Shown here in pieces: positions 59,178 to 64,000 of a stretch of 64,000 bases of DNA. The stretch is from Carallia brachiata. Lineage: Eukaryota; Streptophyta; Magnoliopsida; Malpighiales; Rhizophoraceae. The notes beneath the pieces were generated by a model. The model did not search any database. It had not been told where the DNA came from and worked only from the letters and a program-made list of their open reading frames with translations. The position numbers and the translations under genes are program-made. The stretch covers positions 3,331,914 to 3,395,913 of the forward strand of contig JADCRB010000042.1 in assembly GCA_021464245.1 (NCBI GenBank), in the 5' to 3' direction. Position 1 is the stretch's first letter. Every line of letters starts with the position of its first letter.

Positions 59178-60477
59178 TAAATAAGTTACCATCAAAATGA
59201 GTGGTACGCGTGCTCAACTCCAAATACCTATTTTATCAAATTATTTATTTATTTAGTTATTCTTTTTAGTTGCATCTCTTTCTTTGCATGAATTATGAAG
59301 GCAAACTACAGGTTGTAACTTTTTTAGACAAATAGGCCCCTAGGGAATTAAAGGAACCAACCTCTTTTCCGTAGTGGAATCGATTAGTTTGGTTAAGTGA
59401 GGCAATCACGCACCAAATTTCGAGTCATGGGAAATGTGACCCATTACGTCAACCTCAATTTCAACTAGCCAATTATAGATTGAGTATTCTTGCGCATACA
59501 CAGTTACAGGGTATGAAAATTAAATAAATATATATATATCATTGAAATAAAATTAAACTTATCAAATCAAGTATTTCTTTGAGTCAAAAAAAAAAAATCA
59601 AGTATTTCTTTGATTTTCTTTTGCGTAATAATTGTGTATATTTCCGGTATCGTCAAACTAAGTACATTTCTTGCCTGTATATATCTGGAGCCGAATTCAC
59701 CGAGGTCTATCCCGATTTGTGCTATAATAATTGCATGTGTACATTTCTGGTGTCATTGAAGGTTTTTTTTCTTCTAAATTTTTTGGAAAAAAAAAACTTG
59801 GTATTCTTTCTTGTAATATTTAGAGCCGAGTTCAGTATAGGTTTATCCCGATTGATGCTATTATGGCAACCCATGTAATCAAACTATGAAACTGGTCGTC
59901 ACTTGATAACTAGGACATTTTGAGAGAGCTTCCAAAATCGGGAGATAATTACTTTGAATTACATTCCCTCAGCGATCAATCGAGGGGCCAAAACGAAATG
60001 CACGTTGAAGCAGGAAATAGCAGACTTATAATCAGTTAGGCTAGGTGGGGTCGGAACTTTGGGACGAGTCACAAGGTGTAACATCTAGATTGAAATTTGG
60101 GCACATAAAGTTGCTCAATTATGTGAATGATTAATTATAGCTGACATAAAATGGAATCTTATCTTTTTGAAAATTAGGACATAATAATATGTCTGGCTAT
60201 ATATATGCTTAAACGTGATTAAAAGTAAGAATAATAAAATTTACGTCCTTTCATAATATTAATAAATAAGGTCTTTAAGGGAATGATTTAAAATTTAAAA
60301 TTTTACTTTTAAGATTTTGAATCCTAATTTTAAAAAGGATTTATAATATTTATAAAATATGAGAAAATTCACATTTATTTTATTGCTGGCAGTGCAATAA
60401 CTTCTTAATAAAAAAAATTAATGAAAAAGAAGGGAATCAACTCTTTTTTTTTTTTTATATGAAGGGGTTTTCTAAGT
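59178..60477. other. Intergenic with small repeats
   Basis: A 19-bp direct repeat (59564-59582, 59595-59613) brackets GTC plus an A-run. Two related segments, about 59674-59742 and 59812-59876, share GAGCCGA-TTCA and TATCCCGATT-GTGCTAT. No gene is seen. Confidence 0.5.
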
Positions 60478-60485
60478 GTTAAAAG

Positions 60486-60922
60486 CATGGTTGTTAGAAC
60501 CGGCTCGGACCGGCCGGTCCTACAGGTTCAACCGGTGACCGCCAAAGGTCCGGGCCGGTTCATACTATTTTTTGAAGAAAAATCAGATCGGTAAAAATTG
60601 AACCGGTTGAACAGGTTCAAAATAAATTAAATCTTTATAAATTATAATTTGACCCTTAATGTTTATATAAACTGTAATTTAAGCTTTAACTTATATTAAA
60701 ATTTTTAATTTAGTTCTAAACTCAATCAAAATTTTTAATTTAGTCCTTAAAATTAAAAAAAGTAATATTTAATCACTATTTATAAATATTATTCTTTTAA
60801 TTACTTACATATATATATATATATATTAATATTAAATATCGATTTAAATACCAGTTCAACTAATTGAATTTTAATTCATAAATATTTTTAATTTAATAAC
60901 TGATCTGATTCTGATAACTTTG
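60486..60922. mobile_element. hAT-like MITE, second family member, 437 bp
   Basis: It begins CATGGTTGTTAGAACCGGCTCGGACCGGCCGG, matching the complement of the right end of 564-1095, and ends GATAACTTTG. Flanks are GTTAAAAG (60478-60485) and ATTAAAAG (60923-60930), an 8-bp duplication with one change. The right inverted repeat has lost most ACCGG words. Confidence 0.8.
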
Positions 60923-60930
60923 ATTAAAAG

Positions 60931-63900
60931 TATTATTTTATTTATATATTTTTGTTGTCACGAGCACAAAACAAAATCTCAGCCTATTTTTTTGGAACCT
61001 ATCTAGGTTTACTACGGTCACGTTGTTGGCACCACACTGCAAAAGCCGCGTGGTATAACCTATCACCCTTCATGATTCGTCCCCAAATAAGTTCACTCAT
61101 CCCCTAAGAGCCCTACAGAGTGTTTGGATTGTATGATTTGGGTGAGAGAGAAGTGTTTCGGAAATAGTTAGTTTTAAAGGTACTGCTACATGGGGACTAT
61201 TTAATGATTAAATTACAATAAGATGACATACAGTTTGTATAACAAAATATATATTTTATATAATTATAATTAAAAAATATAAATTAAAAAAATGATAACA
61301 TTTTTTATATTATTTTTTATTATTATAATTATACAAAATATATTACTTATTATATAAAATATAAATCTAAAAAATGTTTGGTCATTAAATTGTATGACCA
61401 TAAACTTTTCCCTAGTGTTAGATTAGAGCAATTTCCGCATTTGGATTTAAGCTTGGAAAGAATCAGTTTTAAATTCCAATGGGGCCACAAAAACCTTTTT
61501 CACCATCAGGTGAAAAAGGACGGCTGGACATACACGACAATCGCCAAGCATTTATGAAATTATCAAAATTCACGGCAAGTGCATGCATTGATAGAAAATT
61601 CACCGATAAGATCTCTGTCATTTTCCAATAAAAAACGTTGAGGGGTAGTTTAATTAATTGACATACATTATATTTTTTTTATTTTTTATTATATTTGAAC
61701 AATAAATTTATTTTTTTAATCTAATTTTAACATATCTCAACCATTATCAATAAAATCTTTTTCTTTCTTTTTTAATTTTTTTCACTATTTTCTTTCATAC
61801 CACTTTTTTTTCATCCCCAAATAAAACCCAAACAAACCATTAATCTTTTTTGTTCCTTGTACATTTCCTTTTTTTTTCTTTTGATTTGAAAAATAAATAA
61901 GTAGAGGTGTTGCTTTATAACATATTAAAAAGATTTACTTGAACCTCTTCTCAAAAGTAAGCCAAGCAATCAATATCAAATGCAAAGAAGCAAAACCCAC
62001 ATTACCGAGCAAGTATCACCGAACTATTTATAATCACAAGGGACTCCTAACAAGGCTAGCCCCACCATTTGCTCATTATAAGATTCAAGATTCAAACCCT
62101 AGTATTTTTTTAACTAGAACCCAATTTTTTACTAGTTGGACCACGTGATTCATAATATTTATCATATTCAGATTATTCCCACCAATAATCATCTTCGCAC
62201 GTTGGACCATCTTTAAATAAAATATGGAATGGTTGTTTAAGAAAGATCCTAATTGTTAAAATTTAAACTTTTACATTAATTTTATAAGAGGAAGATGTAA
62301 AATTCATGAGACTAAAAATAACTTATAGTCCACAGAGTCTTCTAATAAAAAAAAAAAAAACACTCCAATAGTATGGTATTTGGGCACATTGGAGTAAACT
62401 TTGCTCCCATATATTAGTGATGTGATCCACTTGATAAAATCAATTTAAAAAATATTAAAAGTTTTAGTTTCAAATTTATTTGGGTTAATTATCTTTTTTT
62501 TTTTTTTTATAAAGAATATGCTCATAAGTATGTTGGTCATAAAGAACTCAATTTAGTTGAGTTAATTGGAATGAGTGCTTTCCACCTATGAGATCAGAGA
62601 TTCAAATTTTTGATCTCTTTCTCACCCTCTCTCGTCCCCTAATGATGGTCAAATATCATCTCCTCTAACAATATATATATATATATGTTTATCATAACAT
62701 CTATAGGCCAGACAATGTCCTTGTTCAACAATTCATTGTAAGATGGATTCATTATTGGAATATTATTGGGCTTAGTGGGTCCAGTTGTGGTGTTAACGTG
62801 TTTACAATCTACCATCTTACTCTCAACACAAATCCCCATTTATTAAAAGCGGGTGATTACAAAGGAATTTGAATTTGGGCCTGTGCGAGAAATATGAACT
62901 AGATTATTAAGCAAACTATTACTTTGAGTGACAAGTTAAAATATCTCCATCTTTTATGAATAAAAAAAAATTATAATAATGTGTACTGATTTTGTTTTTC
63001 AATGTTAAATTATAAGGTAACTCACACACCTACACTCAGATAACATGTAGCCATGTTTTTCCTCCTAATATTTGGTTTTATTTTTCGGTCCTTAGGGAAG
63101 GACATTATTATTATTTTTATTATTTTGTCAAAAGGGAAGGACTTATTTTTTTTTGGTCCAAAGGAAGGACATTAATGCTTGCATGTTATTTTTCCATTCG
63201 AAAGGGGTTGAATCCGGCCTATAAAAAATAAGGCCCATTCTGTAAAAGGCTTGAATTATCTGGCCCATCAACTAGACGCCGACTTTCATGATGGGCCTAA
63301 AAATGTAACTTACTAATAACCTCCGGCGATTCTAAACGGCAGCGTCTTGATGACTCCAGTTTGTTATGCTAATTATTTTGGAGCAGACATATATCATATT
63401 ATGAAAGTGTTTTGATGATCGTTCAAAATTAATCTTTTTGTTGATGTAATAAAAAAATTTTTATATTTTTATTTTTATTTTTTAAATTAAATTTTAAATA
63501 AATTTAGTATTATTTTAAAATTAAAAATTTTCTTACAGTTTCATAAAAAAAAATTTGTGATATTTATTTTTATCCTTTATTTTATTTTGTACAACAATTT
63601 TTATGATAGGCACAGCTCCAATTATACAAATACATAAAAAATAAATATAAGACTCGACGTATAATAAGACGACTTTATGGTTGCAATAAATTATTTAATT
63701 TTTACAATACAAAATAATAAAAAAATACTTTCATATTTTATTACAAAATTTTTATTATTTATTAAAAAAATAAAATTATTAATTACAATATATCGAGCTC
63801 TAATACCTATTTTTTTTCGCATCTTTACATCTTTTCTCAGCATACACAAATAACTCAAATTTTTGGTTTCATCATAAATCTGTCGTCACAAATCTATCAC

Positions 63901-64000
63901 CATCATTAAATGTAATGGCTTATATTTCTTAACTTAATTTTATAACATAAATAGTACAACCATCAATTAGGATTCCAGAAAGTGTGATAACGTGGCATAA
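60931..64000. other. Intergenic, right end of window
   Basis: Very AT-rich, with poly-A/T runs and an AT microsatellite at 62671-62686. Around 62547-62615 the sequence resembles a decayed tRNA-derived SINE head (box A-like TTAGTTGAGTTAATTGG, box B-like AGATTCAAAT). No protein gene is recognised; the 69-codon frame at 61939-62148 is probably chance. Confidence 0.5.

Noticed and set aside
62547..62615. tRNA gene
   Set aside because: Only vague box A and box B resemblance; no cloverleaf could be formed. A decayed SINE is more likely.

Overview
The window looks like nuclear DNA of a eudicot plant. It is strongly AT-rich and gene-poor, its one intact gene has introns, and most of the rest is retrotransposon and DNA-transposon debris of plant families. 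The NAC proteins are of the NST/SND1 secondary-wall type; a woody species is a guess and the species cannot be named.

The main feature is a direct duplication of at least 13.7 kb carrying a NAC transcription-factor gene. Copy 1 fills about 1-21610 and probably starts left of the window. Copy 2 fills about 44275-57950. Each has a three-exon NST1-like gene on the + strand. The copy 2 gene (54235-56168, 402 codons) looks intact. The copy 1 gene (11142-12951, 358 codons) keeps the NAC domain, LP-box and WQ-box but loses the conserved C-terminal end through indels; one further tryptophan codon beyond the break has become a stop.

Because the two copies can be aligned, each serves as the empty site for insertions in the other. 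Copy 1 alone carries a hAT-like MITE (564-1095), a Helitron (3577-5650), a short MITE (6850-7130), a CACTA fragment (about 13701-15606), a small Copia solo LTR (15708-17425) with a second solo LTR nested in it (16058-17412), a 5'-truncated LINE (18003-18983) and another solo LTR (19529-20962). Copy 2 alone carries a LINE tail (50368-50876). At one shared site copy 1 has a solo LTR (2819-3195) where copy 2 keeps the two-LTR element (45976-47578).

The spacer (about 21.6-44.3 kb) holds an old Copia RNase H remnant, a LINE on the - strand (22201-25112), and a 9.75-kb Sirevirus-like Copia element on the - strand (25222-34975) with a TRIM (26814-27387) inside its 3' region. Right of this lies a broken PADRE/DUF4228 gene (36279-36822), then tandem, foldback and pyrimidine-rich repeats. 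Right of copy 2 are an unidentified GC-richer fragment, another LINE 3' end and a second member of the hAT-like MITE family. No rRNA, tRNA or CRISPR was found. Function in this window comes down to two sister NAC regulators, likely acting on secondary-wall genes.
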